Shown: one piece after another, positions 20,201-35,100 of the stretch
Position numbering within the stretch: position 1 is the stretch's first letter
How the letters are laid out: every line of letters starts with the position of its first letter
DNA from: Arenicola marina
Taxonomy: Eukaryota; Annelida; Polychaeta; Arenicolidae
Direction of reading: 5' to 3'
Assembly: GCA_964019135.1 (NCBI GenBank)
Contig: OZ025256.1
Location: 35,250,035-35,314,034, forward strand
Length of the DNA: 64,000 bases
Translations under genes and position numbers: made by a program
Notes under the pieces: generated by a model
What the model was told of the DNA's origin: nothing
Database searches by the model: none
Seen by the model: the letters and a program-made list of their open reading frames with translations, nothing else

Positions 20201-23200
20201 TAATGGCTGTCCCACTGGTGGACTGGTGTCATGTCTGTCCCACTGGTGGACTGGTGTACTGGCTGACCAACTGGTAGACTGGTGTAATCGCTGTCCCACT
20301 GGTGGACTAGTGTAATGGCTGTCTTACTGGTGGACTGGTGTAATGGCTGTCCCACTGGTGGACTAGTGTAATGGCCGTCCTACTGGTGGACTGGTGTAAT
20401 GGCTGTCCAACGGGTGGACTAGTGTAATGGCTGACCCACTGGTGGACTGGTGTAGCTGTCCCACTGGTGGACTGGTGTAATGGCTGTCCCACTGGTGGAC
20501 TAGTGTAATGGCTGACCCACGGGTGGACTGGTGTAATGGCTGTCCCACTGGTGGGCTGGTGTAATGGCTGACCCACTGGTGGACTAGTGTAATGGCTGTC
20601 CCACTGGTGGACTGGTGTAATGGCTGTCCCACTGGTGGACTGCTGTAATGGCTGTCCCACTGGTGGGCTGCTTTAATAGCTATTCCACTGATGGACTGGT
20701 GTAATGGCTGTCCCACTGGTGGACTGGTGTAATGGCTGTCCCACTGGTGGACTGGTGTAATGGCTGTCCAACTGGTGGACTGGTGTAATGGCTGTCCCAC
20801 TGGTGGATTAGTGTAATGGCTGACCCACTGGTGGACTGGTGTAATGGCTGTCCCACTGGTGGACTGCTTTAATAGCTATCCCATTGGGGGACTGGTGTAA
20901 TGGCTGTCCCACTGGTGGACTGCTGCAATGGCTGTCCCCCTGGTGGACTGGTGTAATGGCTGACCTACTGGTGGACTGGTGTAATGGATGTCCCACCGGT
21001 GGACTGGTGTAATAGCTGTCCCACTGGTGGACTGGTATAATGGTTGTCCCACTGGTATAGTGGTGTAATGGCTGTCCCATTGGTGGACTGGTGTAATGGC
21101 TGAACCAGGGTGGACTGGTGTAATGGCTGTCCCACTGGTGAACTAGTGTAATGGATGTCCTACTGGTGGACTGGTGTAATGGGTGTCCCACTGGTGGACT
21201 AGTGTAATGGCTGACCCACTGGTGAACTAGTGTAATGGTTGACCCACTGGTGGACTGGTGTAATGGCTCTCCCACTGGTGGGCTGCTTTAAAAGCTATCC
21301 CACTGGTGGACTGGTGTACTGGCTGTCCCACTGGTAGACTGGTGTAGCTGTCCCACTGGTGGACTGGTGTAATGGCTGTCCCACTGGTGGACTGGTGTAA
21401 TGGCTGACCCACTGGTGGACTGGTGTAATGGCTGTCCCACTGGTGGACTAGTGTAATGGCTGTCCTACTGGTGGACTGGTGTAATGGCTGTCCAACTGGT
21501 GGACTAGTGTAATGGCTGACCCACTGGTGGACTGGTGTAATGGCTGTCCCACTGGTGGGCTGCTTTAAAAGCTATCCCACTGGGGGACTGGTGTAATGGC
21601 TGTCCCACTGGTGGACTGGTGTAATGGCTGTCCCACTGGTGGACTGGTGTAAGGGTTGTCCCACTGGTGGACTGGTGTAATGGCTGTCTCACTGGTGGAC
21701 TGGTGTAATGGCTGTCTCACTGGTGGACTGGTGTAACGGCTGTCCCGCTGGTGGACTGGTGTAGCTGTCCCACTGGTGGACTGGTGTAATGGCTGTCCCA
21801 CTGGTGTACTGGTGTAGTGGCTGTCCCACTGGTGGACTGGTGTAATGGCTGACCCACTGGTGGTCTGGTGTAATGGCTGTCCCACTGGTGGACTGGTGTA
21901 ATGGCTGTCCCACTGGTAGACTGGTGTAATGGCTGTCCCACTGGTGGACTGGTGTAATGGTTGTCCCACTGGTGTACTGGTGTCATGTCTGTCCCACTGG
22001 TGGACTGGTGTACTGGCTGACCAACTGGTAGACTGGTGTAATCGCTGTCCCACTGGTGGACTAGTGTAATGGCTGTCTTACTGGTGGACTGGTGTAATGG
22101 CTATCCCACTGGTGGACTAGTGTAATGGCTGTCCCACTGGTGGACCAGTCTAATGGATGTCCCACTGGTGGACTGGTGTAACGGCTGTCCCGCTGGTGGA
22201 CTGGTGTAGCTGTCCCACTGGTGGACTGGTGTAATGGCTGTCCCACTGGTGGACTGGTGTAATGGCTGTCCCACTGGTGGACTAGTGTAATGGCTGACCC
22301 ACGGGTGGACTGGTGTAATGGCTGTCCCACTGGTGGGCTGGTGTAATGGCTGACCCACTGGTGGACTAGTGTAATGGCTGTCCCACTGGTGGACTGGTGT
22401 AATGGCTGTCCCACTGGTGGACTGGTGTAATGGCTGTCCCACTGGTGGGCTGCTTTAACAGCTATTCCACTGATGGACTGGTGTAATGGCTGTCCCACTG
22501 GTGGACTGGTGTAATGGCTGTCCCACTGGTGGACTGGTGTAATGGCTGACCAACTGGTGGACAGTGTAATGGCTGTCCCACTGGTGGACTGGTGTAATGG
22601 CTGACCCACTGGTGGACTGGTGTAATGGCTGTCCCATTGGTGAACTAGTGTAATGGCTGTCCTACTGGTGGACTGGTGTAATGGGTGTCCCACTGGTGGA
22701 CTAGTGTAATGGCTGACCCACTGGTGGACTGGTGTAGCTGTCCCAATGGTGGACTGGTGTAATGGTTGTCCCACTGGTGTACTGGTGTAATGGCTGTCCC
22801 ACTGTTGGACTGGTGTAATGGCTGACCCACTGGTGGACTGGTGTAATGGCTGTCCCACTGGTGGACTGGTGTAATGGCTGACCCACTGGAGGACTGGTGT
22901 AATGGCTGTTCCTACTGGTGGACTAGTGTAGTGGGTGTCCTACTGGTGGACTGGTGTAATGGCTGTCCAACTGGTGGACTAGTGTAATGGCTGACCCACT
23001 GGTGGAGTGGTGTAGCTGTCCCACTGGTGGACTGGTGTAATGGCTGCCCCACTGGTGTACTGGTGTAATGGCTGTCCCACAGGTGGAGTGGTGTAATGGC
23101 TGACCCACTGGTGGTCTGGTGTAATGGCTGTCCCACTGGTGGACTGGTGTAATGGCTGTCCCACTGGTGGACTGGTGTAGCTGTCCCACTGGTGGACTGG

Positions 23201-26120
23201 TGTAATGGCTGTCCCACTGGTGGACTGGTGTAATGGCTGTCCCACTGGTGGACTAGTGTAATGGCTGACCCACGGGTGGACTGGTGTAATGGCTGTCCCA
23301 CTGGTGGGCTGGTGTAATGGCTGACCCACTGGTGGGCTAGTGTAATGGCTGTCCCACTGGTGGACTAGTGTAATGGCTGTCCCACTGGTGGACTGGTGTA
23401 ATGGCTGTCCCACTGGTGGGCTGCTTTAATAGCTATTCCACTGATGGACTGGTGTAATGGCTGTCCCACTGGTGGACTGGTGTAATGGCTGTCCCACTGG
23501 TGGACTGGTGTACTGGCTGACCAACTGGTGGACAGTGTAATGGCTGTCCCACTGGTGGACTGGTGTAATGGCTGACCCACTGGTGGACTGGTGTAATGGC
23601 TGTCCCATTGGTGAACTAGTGTAATGGCTGTCCTACTGGTGGACTGGTGTAATGGGTGTCCCACTGGTGGACTAGTGTAATGGCTGACCCACTGGTGGAC
23701 TGGTGTAGCTGTCCCAATGGTGGACTGGTGTAATGGTTGTCCCACTGGTGTACTGGTGTAATGGCTGTCCCACTGTTGGACTGGTGTAATGGCTGTCCCA
23801 CTGGTGGACTGGTGTAATGGCTGACCCACTGGAGGACTGGTGTAATGGCTGTTCCTACTGGTGGACTAGTGTAGTGGGTGTCCTACTGGTGGACTGGTGT
23901 AATGGCTGTCCAACTGGTGGACTAGTGTAATGGCTGACCCACTGGTGGAGTGGTGTAGCTGTCCCACTGGTGGACTGGTGTAATGGCTGCCCCACTGGTG
24001 TACTGGTGTAATGGCTGTCCCACTGGTGGACTGGTGTAATGGCTGACCCACTGGTGGTCTGGTGTAATGGCTGTCCCACTGGTGGACTGGTGTAATGGCT
24101 GTCCCACTGGTAGACTGGTGTAGCTGTCCCACTGGTGGACTGGTGTAATGGCTGTCCTACTGGTGGACTGGTGTTATGGCTGTCCAATTGGTGGACTAGT
24201 GTAATGGCTGACCCACTGGTTGACTGGTGTAATGGCTGTCCCACTGGTGGGCTGCTTTAAGAGCTATTCCACTGGGGGACTGGTGTAATGGCTGTCCCAC
24301 TGGTGGACTGGTGTAATGGCTGTCCCACTGGTGGACTGGTGTAAGGGCTGTCCCACTGGTGGACTGGTGTAATGGCTGTCCCACTGGTGGACTGGTGTAA
24401 TGGCTGTCCCACTGGTGGTCTGGTGTAATGGCTGTCCCACTGGTGGACTGGTGTAATGGCTGTCCCACTGGTAGACTGGTGTAGCTGTCCCACTGGTGGA
24501 CTGGTGTAATGGCTGTCCCACTGGTGGACTGGTGTAATGGTTGTCCCACTGGTGTACTGGTGTCATGGCTGTCCCACTGGTGGACTGGTGTAATGGCTGA
24601 CCCACTGGTGGGCTGGTGTAATGGCTGTCCCACTGGTGGACTGGTGTAATGGCTGAGCCACTGGTGAACTGGTGTAATGGCTGTCCCACTGGTGTACTGG
24701 TGTCATGGCTGTCCCACTGGTGGACTGGTGTAATGGCTGACCCACTGGTGCGCTGGTGTAATGGCTGTCCCACTGGTGGACTGGTGTACTGGCTGTCCCA
24801 CTGGTAGACTGGTGTAGCTGTCCCACTGGTGGACTGGTGTAATGGCTATCCCACTGGTGGACTGGTGTAATGGCTGACCCACTGGTGGACTGGTGTAATG
24901 GCTGTCCCACTGGTGGACTAGTGTAATGGCTGTCCTACTGGTGGACTGGTGTAATGGCTGTCCAACTGGTGGACTAGTGTAATGGCTGACCCACTGGTGG
25001 ACTGGTGTAATGGCTGTCCCACTGGTGGGCTGCTTTAAAAGCTATCCCACTGGGGGACTGCTGTAATGGCTGTCCCACTGGTGGACTGGTGTAATGGCTG
25101 TCCCACTGGTGGACTGGTGTCATGTCTGTCCCACTGGTGGACTGGTGTACTGGCTGACCAACTGGTAGACTGGTGTAATCGCTGTCCCACTGGTGGATTA
25201 GTGTAATGGCTGTCTTACTGGTGGACTGGTGTAATGGCTGTCCCACTGGTGGACTAGTGTAATGGCCGTCCTACTGGTGGACTGGTGTAATGGCTGTCCA
25301 ACGGGTGGACTAGTGTAATGGCTGACCCACTGGTGGACTGGTGTAGCTGTCCCACTGGTGGACTGGTGTAATGGCTGTCCCACTGGTGGACTAGTGTAAT
25401 GGCTGACCCACGGGTGGACTGGTGTAATGGCTGTCCCACTGGTGGGCTGATGTAATGGCTGACCCACTGGTGGACTAGTGTAATGGCTGTCCCACTGGTG
25501 GACTGGTGTAATGGCTGTCCCACTGGTGGACTGGTGTAATGGCTGTCCCACTGGTGGGCTGCTTTAATAGCTATTCCACTGATGGACTGGTGTAATGGCT
25601 GTCCCACTGGTGGACTGGTGTAATGGCTGTCCCACTGGTGGACTGGTGTAATGGCTGTCCAACTGGTGGACTGGTGTAATGGCTGTCCCACTGGTGGATT
25701 AGTGTAATGGCTGACCCACTGGTGGACTGGTGTAATGGCTGTCCCACTGGTGGACTGCTTTAATAGCTATCCCATTGGGGGACTGGTGTAATGGCTGTCC
25801 CACTGGTGGACTGCTGCAATGGCTGTCCCCCTGGTGGACTGGTGTAATGGCTGACCTACTGGTGGACTGGTGTAATGGATGTCCCACCGGTGGACTGGTG
25901 TAATAGCTGTCCCACTGGTGGACTGGTATAATGGTTGTCCCACTGGTATAGTGGTGTAATGGCTGTCCCATTGGTGGACTGGTGTAATGGCTGACCCAGG
26001 GTGGACTGGTGTAATGGCTGTCCCATTGGTGGACTGGTGTAATGGCTGACCCAGGGTGGACTGGTGTAATGGCTGTCCCACTGGTGCACTAGTGTAATGG
26101 CTGACCCACTGGTGAACTAG
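17300..26120. repeat. About 4.9-kb higher-order repeat, two copies, each holding a 971-bp duplication
   Basis: Roughly 17300-21230 is repeated at 22222-26120. The offset is 4,922 bp over the first part, 4,810 in the middle and 4,891 at the end, so the copies differ by small whole-unit gains and losses. Each copy contains its own 971-bp tandem duplication (17300-18270/18271-19241 and 22222-23192/23193-24163). The 971-bp event therefore preceded the 4.9-kb one. The first copies carry the 1-bp-deleted unit GGACAGTGTAATGG (17637, 18608). Confidence 0.82.
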
Positions 26121-29100
26121 TGTAATGGTTGACCCACTGGTGGACTGGTGTAATGGCTCTCCCACTGGTGGGCTGCTTTAAAAGCTATCCCACTGGTGGA
26201 CTGGTGTACTGGCTGTCCCACTGGTAGACTGGTGTAGCTGTCCCACTGGTGGACTGGTGTAATGGCTGTCCCACTGGTGGACTGGTGTAATGGCTGACCC
26301 ACTGGTGGACTGGTGTAATGGCTGTCCCACTGGTGGACTAGTGTAATGGCTGTCCTACTGGTGGACTGGTGTAATGGCTGTCCAACTGGTGGACTAGTGT
26401 AATGGCTAACCCACTGGTGGACTGGTGTAATGGCTGTCCCACTGGTGGACTGGTGTAAGGGTTGTCCCACTGGTGGACTGGTGTAATGGCTGTCTCACTG
26501 GTGGACTGGTGTAATGGCTGTCTCACTGGTGGACTGGTGTAACGGCTGTCCCGCTGGTGGACTGGTGTAGCTGTCCCACTGGTGGACTGGTGTAATGGCT
26601 GTCCCACTGGTGTACTGGTGTAGTGGCTGTCCCACTGGTGGACTGGTGTAATGGCTGACCCACTGGTGGTCTGGTGTAATGGCTGTCCCACTGGTGGACT
26701 GGTGTAATGGCTGTCCCACTGGTAGACTGGTGTAATGGCTGTCCCACTGGTGGACTGGTGTAATGGTTGTCCCACTGGTGTACTGGTGTCATGTCTGTCC
26801 CACTGGTGGACTGGTGTACTGGCTGACCAACTGGTAGACTGGTGTAATCGCTGTCCCACTGGTGGACTAGTGTAATGGCTGTCTTACTGGTGGACTGGTG
26901 TAATGGCTATCCCACTGGTGGACTAGTGTAATGGCCGTCCTACTGGTGGACTGGTGTAATGGCTGTCCAACGGGTGGACTAGTGTAATGGCTGACCCACT
27001 GGTGGACTGGTGTAGCTGTCCCACTGGTGGACTGGTGTAATGGCTGTCCCACTGGTGGACTAGTGTAATGGCTGACCCACGGGTGGACTGGTGTAATGGC
27101 TGTCCCACTGGTGGGCTGGTGTAATGGCTGACCCACTGGTGGACTAGTGTAATGGCTGTCCCACTGGTGGACTGGTGTAATGGCTGTCCCACTGGTGGAC
27201 TGGCGTAATGGCTGTCCCACTGGTGGGCTGCTTTAATAGCTATTCCACTGATGGACTGGTGTAATGGCTGTCCCACTGGTGGACTGGTGTAATGGCTGTC
27301 CCACTGGTGGACTGGTGTAATGGCTGTCCAACTGGTGGACTGGTGTAATGGCTGTCCCACTGGTGGACTGCTTTAATAGCTATCCCATTGGGGGACTGGT
27401 GTAATGGCTGTCCCACTGGTGGACTGGTGTAATGGCTGTCCCCCTGGTGGACTGGTGTAATGGCTGACCTACTGGTGGACTAGTGTAATGGATGTCCCAC
27501 CGGTGGACTGGTGTAATAGCTGTCCCACTGGTGGACTGGTATAATGGTTGTCCCACTGGTATAGTGGTGTAATGGCTGTCCCATTGGTGGACTGGTGTAA
27601 TGGCTGACCCAGGGTGGACTGGTGTAATGGCTGTCCCACTGGTGAACTAGTGTAATGGATGTCCTACTGGTGGACTGGTGTAATGGGTGTCCCACTGGTG
27701 GACTAGTGTAATGGCTGACCCACTGGTGAACTAGTGTAATGGTTGACCCACTGGTGGACTGGTGTAATGGCTGTCCCACTGGTGGGCTGCTTTAAAAGCT
27801 ATCCCACTGGGGGACTGGTGGAATGGCTGTCGCACTGGTGGACTGGTGTAATGGCTGTCCCACTGGTGGACTGGTGTAAGGGCTGTCCCACTGGTGCACA
27901 GGTGTAATGGCTGTCCCACTGGTGGACTGGTGTAATGACTTTCCCACTGGTGGACTGGTGTAACGGCTGTCCCACTGGCGGACTGGTGTAATGGCTGTCC
28001 CATTGGTGGGCTGCTGTAATAGCTATCCCACTGGGGGACTGGTGTAATGGCTGTCCCACTGGTGGACTGGTGTAATGGCTGTCCCACTGGTGGACTGGTG
28101 TAATGGCTGTCCCACTGGTGGACTAGTGTAATGGCTGACCCACTGGTGGACTGGTGTAATGGCTGTCCCATTGGTGGGCTGCTTTAATGGCTATCCCACT
28201 GGGGGACTGGTGTAATGGCTGTCCCACTGGTGGGCTGGTGTAATGGCTGACCCACTGGTGGACTAGTGTAATGACTGTCCCACTGGTGGACTGGTGTAAT
28301 GGTTGTCCCACTGGTGGACTGGTGTAATGGCTGTCCCACTGGTGGGCTGCTTTAATAGCTATTCCACTGGTGGACTGGTGTAATGGCTGACCCACTGGTG
28401 GACTGGTGTAATGTCTGTCCCACTGGTGGACTGGTGTAATGGCTGACCCACTGGTGGACTGGTGTAATGGCTGTCCCACTGGTGGACTAGTGTAATGGCT
28501 GTCCTACTGGTGGACTGGTGTAATGGCTGTCCAACTGGTGGACTAGTGTAATGGCTGACCCACTGGTGGACTGGTGTAATGGCTGTCCCACTGGTGGGCT
28601 GCTTTAAGAGCTATCCCACTGGGGGACTGGTGTAATGGCTGTCCCACTGGTGGACTGGTGTAATGGCTGTCCCACTGGTGGACTGGTGTAAGGGCTGTCC
28701 CACTGGTGGACTGGTGTAATGGCTGTCCCACTGGTGGACTGGTGTAATGGCTGTCCCACTGGTGGTCTGGTGTAATGGCTGTCCCACTGGTGGACTGGTG
28801 TAATGGCTGTCCCACTGGTAGACTGGTGTAGCTGTCCCACTGGTGGACTGGTGTAATGGCTGTCCCACTGGTGGACTGGTGTAATGGTTGTCCCACTGGT
28901 GTACTGGTGTCATGGCTGTCCCACTGGTGGACTGGTGTAATGGCTGACCCACTGGTGGGCTGGTGTAATGGCTGTCCCACTGGTGGACCGGTGTAATGGC
29001 TGAGCCACTGGTGAACTGGTGTAATGGCTATCCCACTGGTGCACTGGTGTCATGGCTGTCCCACTGGTGAACTAGTGTAATGGCTGTCCTACTGGTGGAC

Positions 29101-32100
29101 TGGTGTAATGGGTGTCCCACTGGTGGACTAGTGTAATGGCTGACCCACTGGTGGACTGGTGTAGCTGTCCCAATGGTGGACTGGTGTAATGGTTGTCCCA
29201 CTGGTGTACTGGTGTAATGGCTGTCCCACTGTTGGACTGGTGTAATGGCTGTCCCACTGGTGGACTGGTGTAATGGCTGACCCACTGGAGGACTGGTGTA
29301 ATGGCTGTTCCTACTGGTGGACTAGTGTAGTGGGTGTCCTACTGGTGGACTGGTGTAATGGCTGTCCTACTGGTGGACTAGTGTAATGGCTGACCCACTG
29401 GTGGAGTGGTGTAGCTGTCCCACTGGTGGACTGGTGTAATGGCTGCCCCACTGGTGTACTGGTGTAATGGCTGTCCCACTGGTAGACTGGTGTAATGGCT
29501 GACCCACTGGTGGTCTGGTGTAATGGCTGTCCCACTGGTGGACTGGTGTAATGGCTGTCCCACTGGTAGACTGGTGTAGCTGTCCCACTGGTGGACTGGT
29601 GTAATGGCTGTCCTACTGGTGGACTGGTGTTATGGCTGTCCAATTGGTGGACTAGTGTAATGGCTGACCCACTGGTTGACTGGTGTAATGGCTGTCCCAC
29701 TGGTGGGCTGCTTTAAGAGCTATTCCACTGGGGGACTGGTGTAATGGCTGTCCCACTGGTGGACTGGTGTAATGGCTGTCCCACTGGTGGACTGGTGTAA
29801 GGGCTGTCCCACTGGTGGACTGGTGTAATGGCTGTCCCACTGGTGGACTGGTGTAATGGCTGTCCCACTGGTGGTCTGGTGTAATGGCTGTCCCACTGGT
29901 GGGCTGCTTTAATAGCTATTCCACTGATGGACTGGTGTAATGGCTGTCCCACTGGTGGACTGGTGTAATGGCTGTCCCACTGGTGGACTGGTGTAATGGC
30001 TGTCCAACTGATGGACTGGTGTAATGGCTGTCCCACTGGTGGACTGCTTTAATAGCTATCCCATTGGGGGACTGGTGTAATGGCTGTCCCACTGGTGGAC
30101 TGGTGTAATGGCTGTCCCCCTGGTGGACTGGTGTAATGGCTGACCTACTGGTGGACTAGTGTAATGGATGTCCCACCGGTGGACTGGTGTAATAGCTGTC
30201 CCACTGGTGGACTGGTATAATGGTTGTCCCACTGGTATAGTGGTGTAATGGCTGTCCCATTGGTGGACTGGTGTAATGGCTGACCCAGGGTGGACTGGTG
30301 TAATGGCTGTCCCACTGGTGAACTAGTGTAATGGATGTCCTACTGGTGGACTGGTGTAATGGGTGTCCCACTGGTGGACTAGTGTAATGGCTGACCCACT
30401 GGTGAACTAGTGTAATGGTTGACCCACTGGTGGACTGGTGTAATGGCTGTCCCACTGGTGGGCTGCTTTAAAAGCTATCCCACTGGGGGACTGGTGGAAT
30501 GGCTGTCGCACTGGTGGACTGGTGTAATGGCTGTCCCACTGGTGGACTGGTGTAAGGGCTGTCCCACTGGTGCACAGGTGTAATGGCTGTCCCACTGGTG
30601 GACTGGTGTAATGACTTTCCCACTGGTGGACTGGTGTAACGGCTGTCCCACTGGCGGACTGGTGTAATGGCTGTCCCATTGGTGGGCTGCTGTAATAGCT
30701 ATCCCACTGGGGGACTGGTGTAATGGCTGTCCCACTGGTGGACTGGTGTAATGGCTGTCCCACTGGTGGACTGGTGTAATGGCTGTCCCACTGGTGGACT
30801 AGTGTAATGGCTGACCCACTGATGGACTGGTGTAATGGCTGTCCCATTGGTGGGCTGCTTTAATGGCTATCCCACTGGGGGACTGGTGTAATGGCTGTCC
30901 CACTGGTGGGCTGGTGTAATGGCTGACCCACTGGTGGACTAGTGTAATGACTGTCCCACTGGTGGACTGGTGTAATGGTTGTCCCACTGGTGGACTGGTG
31001 TAATGGCTGTCCCACTGGTGGGCTGCTTTAATAGCTATTCCACTGGTGGACTGGTGTAATGGCTGACCCAGTGGTGGACTGGTGTAATGGCTGTCCCACT
31101 GGTGGACTGGTGTAATGGCTGACCCACTGGTGGACTGGTGTAATGGCTGTCCCACTGGTGGACTAGTGTAGTGGGTGTCCTACTGTTGGACTGGTGTAAT
31201 GGCTGTCCAACTGGTGGACTAGTGTAATGGCTGACCCACCGGTGGACTGGTGCAGCTGTCCCACTGGTGGACTGGTGTAATGGCTGCCCCACTGGTGTAC
31301 TGGTGTAATTGCTGTCCCACTGGTGGACTGGTGTAATGGCTGACCCACTGGTGGTCTGGTGTAATGGCTGTCCCACTGGTGGACTGGTGTAATGGCTGTC
31401 CCACTGGTGGACTGGTGTAATGGCTGACCCACTGGTGGACTGGTGTAGTGGCTGTCCCACTGGTGGACTAGTGTAATGGCTGTCCTACTGGTGGACTGGT
31501 GTAATGGCTGTCCAACTGGTGGACTAGTGTAATGGCTGACCCACTGGTGGACTGGTGTAATGGCTGTCCCACTGGTGGGCTGCTTTAAGAGCTATCCCAC
31601 TGGGGGACTGGTGTAATGGCTGTCCCACTGGTGGACTGGTGTAATGGCTGTCCCACTGGTGGACTGGTGTAAGGGCTGTCCCACTGGTGGACTGGTGTAA
31701 TGGCTGTCCCACTGGTGGACTGGTGTAATGGCTGACCCACTGGAGGACTGGTGTAATGGCTGTTCCTACTGGTGGACTAGTGTAGTGGGTGTCCTACTGG
31801 TGGACTGGTGTAATGGCTGTCCAACTGGTGGACTAGTGTAATGGCTGACCCACTGGTGGAGTGGTGTAGCTGTCCCACTGGTGGACTGGTGTAATGGCTG
31901 CCCCACTGGTGTACTGGTGTAATGGCTGTCCCACTGGTGGACTGGTGTAATGGCTGACCCACTGGTGGTCTGGTGTAATGGCTGTCCCACTGGTGGACTG
32001 GTGTAATGGCTGTCCCACTGGTAGACTGGTGTAGCTGTCCCACTGGTGGACTGGTGTAATGGCTGTCCTACTGGTGGACTGGTGTTATGGCTGTCCAATT

Positions 32101-35100
32101 GGTGGACTAGTGTAATGGCTGACCCACTGGTTGACTGGTGTAATGGCTGTCCCACTGGTGGGCTGCTTTAAGAGCTATTCCACTGGGGGACTGGTGTAAT
32201 GGCTGTCCCACTGGTGGACTGGTGTAATGGCTGTCCCACTGGTGGACTGGTGTAAGGGCTGTCCCACTGGTGGACTGGTGTAATGGCTGTCCCACTGGTG
32301 GACTGGTGTAATGGCTGTCCCACTGGTGGTCTGGTGTAATGGCTGTCCCACTGGTGGACTGGTGTAATGGCTGTCCCACTGGTAGACTGGTGTAGCTGTC
32401 CCACTGGTGGACTGGTGTAATGGCTGTCCCACTGGTGGACTGGTGTAATGGTTGTCCCACTGGTGTACTGGTGTCATGGCTGTCCCACTGGTGGACTGGT
32501 GCAATGGCTGACCCACTGGTGGGCTGGTGTAATGGCTGTCCCACTGGTGGACTGGTGTAATGGCTGAGCCACTGGTGAACTGGTGTAATGGCTGTCCCAC
32601 TGGTGTACTGGTGTCATGGCTGTCCCACTGGTGGACTGGTGTAATGGCTGACCCACTGGTGCGCTGGTGTAATGGCTGTCCCACTGGTGGACTGGTGTAC
32701 TGGCTGTCCCACTGGTAGACTGGTGTAGCTGTCCCACTGGTGGACTGGTGTAATGGCTGTCCCACTGGTGGACTGGTGTAATGGCTGACCCACTGGTGGA
32801 CTGGTGTAATGGCTGTCCCACTGGTGGACTAGTGTAATGGCTGTCCTACTGGTGGACTGGTGTAATGGCTGTCCAACTGGTGGACTAGTGTAATGGCTGA
32901 CCCACTGGTGGACTGGTGTAATGGCTGTCCCACTGGTGGGCTGCTTTAAAAGCTATCCCACTGGGGGACTGGTGTAATGGCTGTCCCACTGGTGGACTGG
33001 TGTAATGGCTGTCCCACTGGTGGACTGGTGTCATGTCTGTCCCACTGGTGGACTGGTGTACTGGCTGACCAACTGGTAGACTGGTGTAATCGCTGTCCCA
33101 CTGGTGGATTAGTGTAATGGCTGTCTTACTGGTGGACTGGTGTAATGGCTGTCCCACTGGTGGACTAGTGTAATGGCCGTCCTACTGGTGGACTGGTGTA
33201 ATGGCTGTCCAACGGGTGGACTAGTGTAATGGCTGACCCACTGGTGGACTGGTGTAGCTGTCCCACTGGTGGACTGGTGTAATGGCTGTCCCACTGGTGG
33301 ACTAGTGTAATGGCTGACCCACGGGTGGACTGGTGTAATGGCTGTCCCACTGGTGGGCTGATGTAATGGCTGACCCACTGGTGGACTAGTGTAATGGCTG
33401 TCCCACTGGTGGACTGGTGTAATGGCTGTCCCACTGGTGGACTGGTGTAATGGCTGTCCCACTGGTGGGCTGCTTTAATAGCTATTCCACTGATGGACTG
33501 GTGTTATGGCTGTCCTACTGGTGGACTGGTGTAATGGCTGTCCTACTGGTGGACTGGCGTAATGGCTGTCCAACTGGTGGACTGGTGTAATGGCTGTCCC
33601 ACTGGTGGATTAGTGTAATGGCTGACCCACTGGTGGACTGGTGTAATGGCTGTCCCACTGGTGGACTGCTTTAATAGCTATCCCATTGGGGGACTGGTGT
33701 AATGGCTGTCCCACTGGTGGACTGCTGCAATGGCTGTCCCCCTGGTGGACTGGTGTAATGGCTGACCTACTGGTGGACTGGTGTAATGGATGTCCCACCG
33801 GTGGACTGGTGTAATAGCTGTCCCACTGGTGGACTGGTATAATGGTTGTCCCACTGGTATAGTGGTGTAATGGCTGTCCCATTGGTGGACTGGTGTAATG
33901 GCTGACCCAGGGTGGACTGGTGTAATGGCTGTCCCACTGGTGCACTAATGTAATGGATGTCCTACTGGTGGACTGGTGTAATGGGTGTCCCACTGGTGGA
34001 CTAGTGTAATGGCTGACCCACTGGTGAACTAGTGTAATGGTTGACCCACGGGTGGACTGGTGTAATGGCTCTCCCACTGGTGGGCTGCTTTAAAAGCTAT
34101 CCCACTGGTGGACTGGTGTACTGGCTGTCCCACTGGTAGACTGGTGTAGCTGTCCCACTGGTGGACTGGTGTAATGGCTGTCCCACTGGTGGACTGGTGT
34201 AATGGCTGACCCACTGGTGGACTGGTGTAATGGCTGTCCCACTGGTGGACTAGTGTAATGGCTGTCCTACTGGTGGACTGGTGTAATGGCTGTCCAACTG
34301 GTGGACTAGTGTAATGGCTGACCCACTGGTGGACTGGTGTAATGGCTGTCCCACTGGTGGACTGGTGTAAGGGTTGTCCCACTGGTGGACTGGTGTAATG
34401 GCTGTCTCACTGGTGGACTGGTGTAATGGCTGTCTCACTGGTGGACTGGTGTAACGGCTGTCCCGCTGGTGGACTGGTGTAGCTGTCCCACTGGTGGACT
34501 GGTGTAATGGCTGTCCCACTGGTGTACTGGTGTAGTGGCTGTCCCACTGGTGGACTGGTGTAATGGCTGACCCACTGGTGGTCTGGTGTAATGGCTGTCC
34601 CACTGGTGGACTGGTGTAATGGCTGTCCCACTGGTAGACTGGTGTAATGGCTGTCCCACTGGTGGACTGGTGTAATGGTCCCACTGGTGTACTGGTGTCA
34701 TGTCTGTCCCACTGGTGGACTGGTGTACTGGCTGACCAACTGGTAGACTGGTGTAATCGCTGTCCCACTGGTGGACTAGTGTAATGGCTGTCTTACTGGT
34801 GGACTGGTGTAATGGCTATCCCACTGGTGGACTAGTGTAATGGCCGTCCTACTGGTGGACTGGTGTAATGGCTGTCCAACGGGTGGACTAGTGTTATGGC
34901 TGACCCACTGGTGGACTGGTGAAGCTGTCCCACTGGTGGACTGGTGTAATGGCTGTCCCACTGGTGGACTAGTTTAATGGCTGACCCACGGGTGGACTGG
35001 TGTAATGGCTGTCCCACTGGTGGGCTGGTGTAATGGCTGACCCACTGGTGGACTAGTGTAATGGCTGTCCCACTGGTGGACTGGTGTAATGGCTGTCCCA

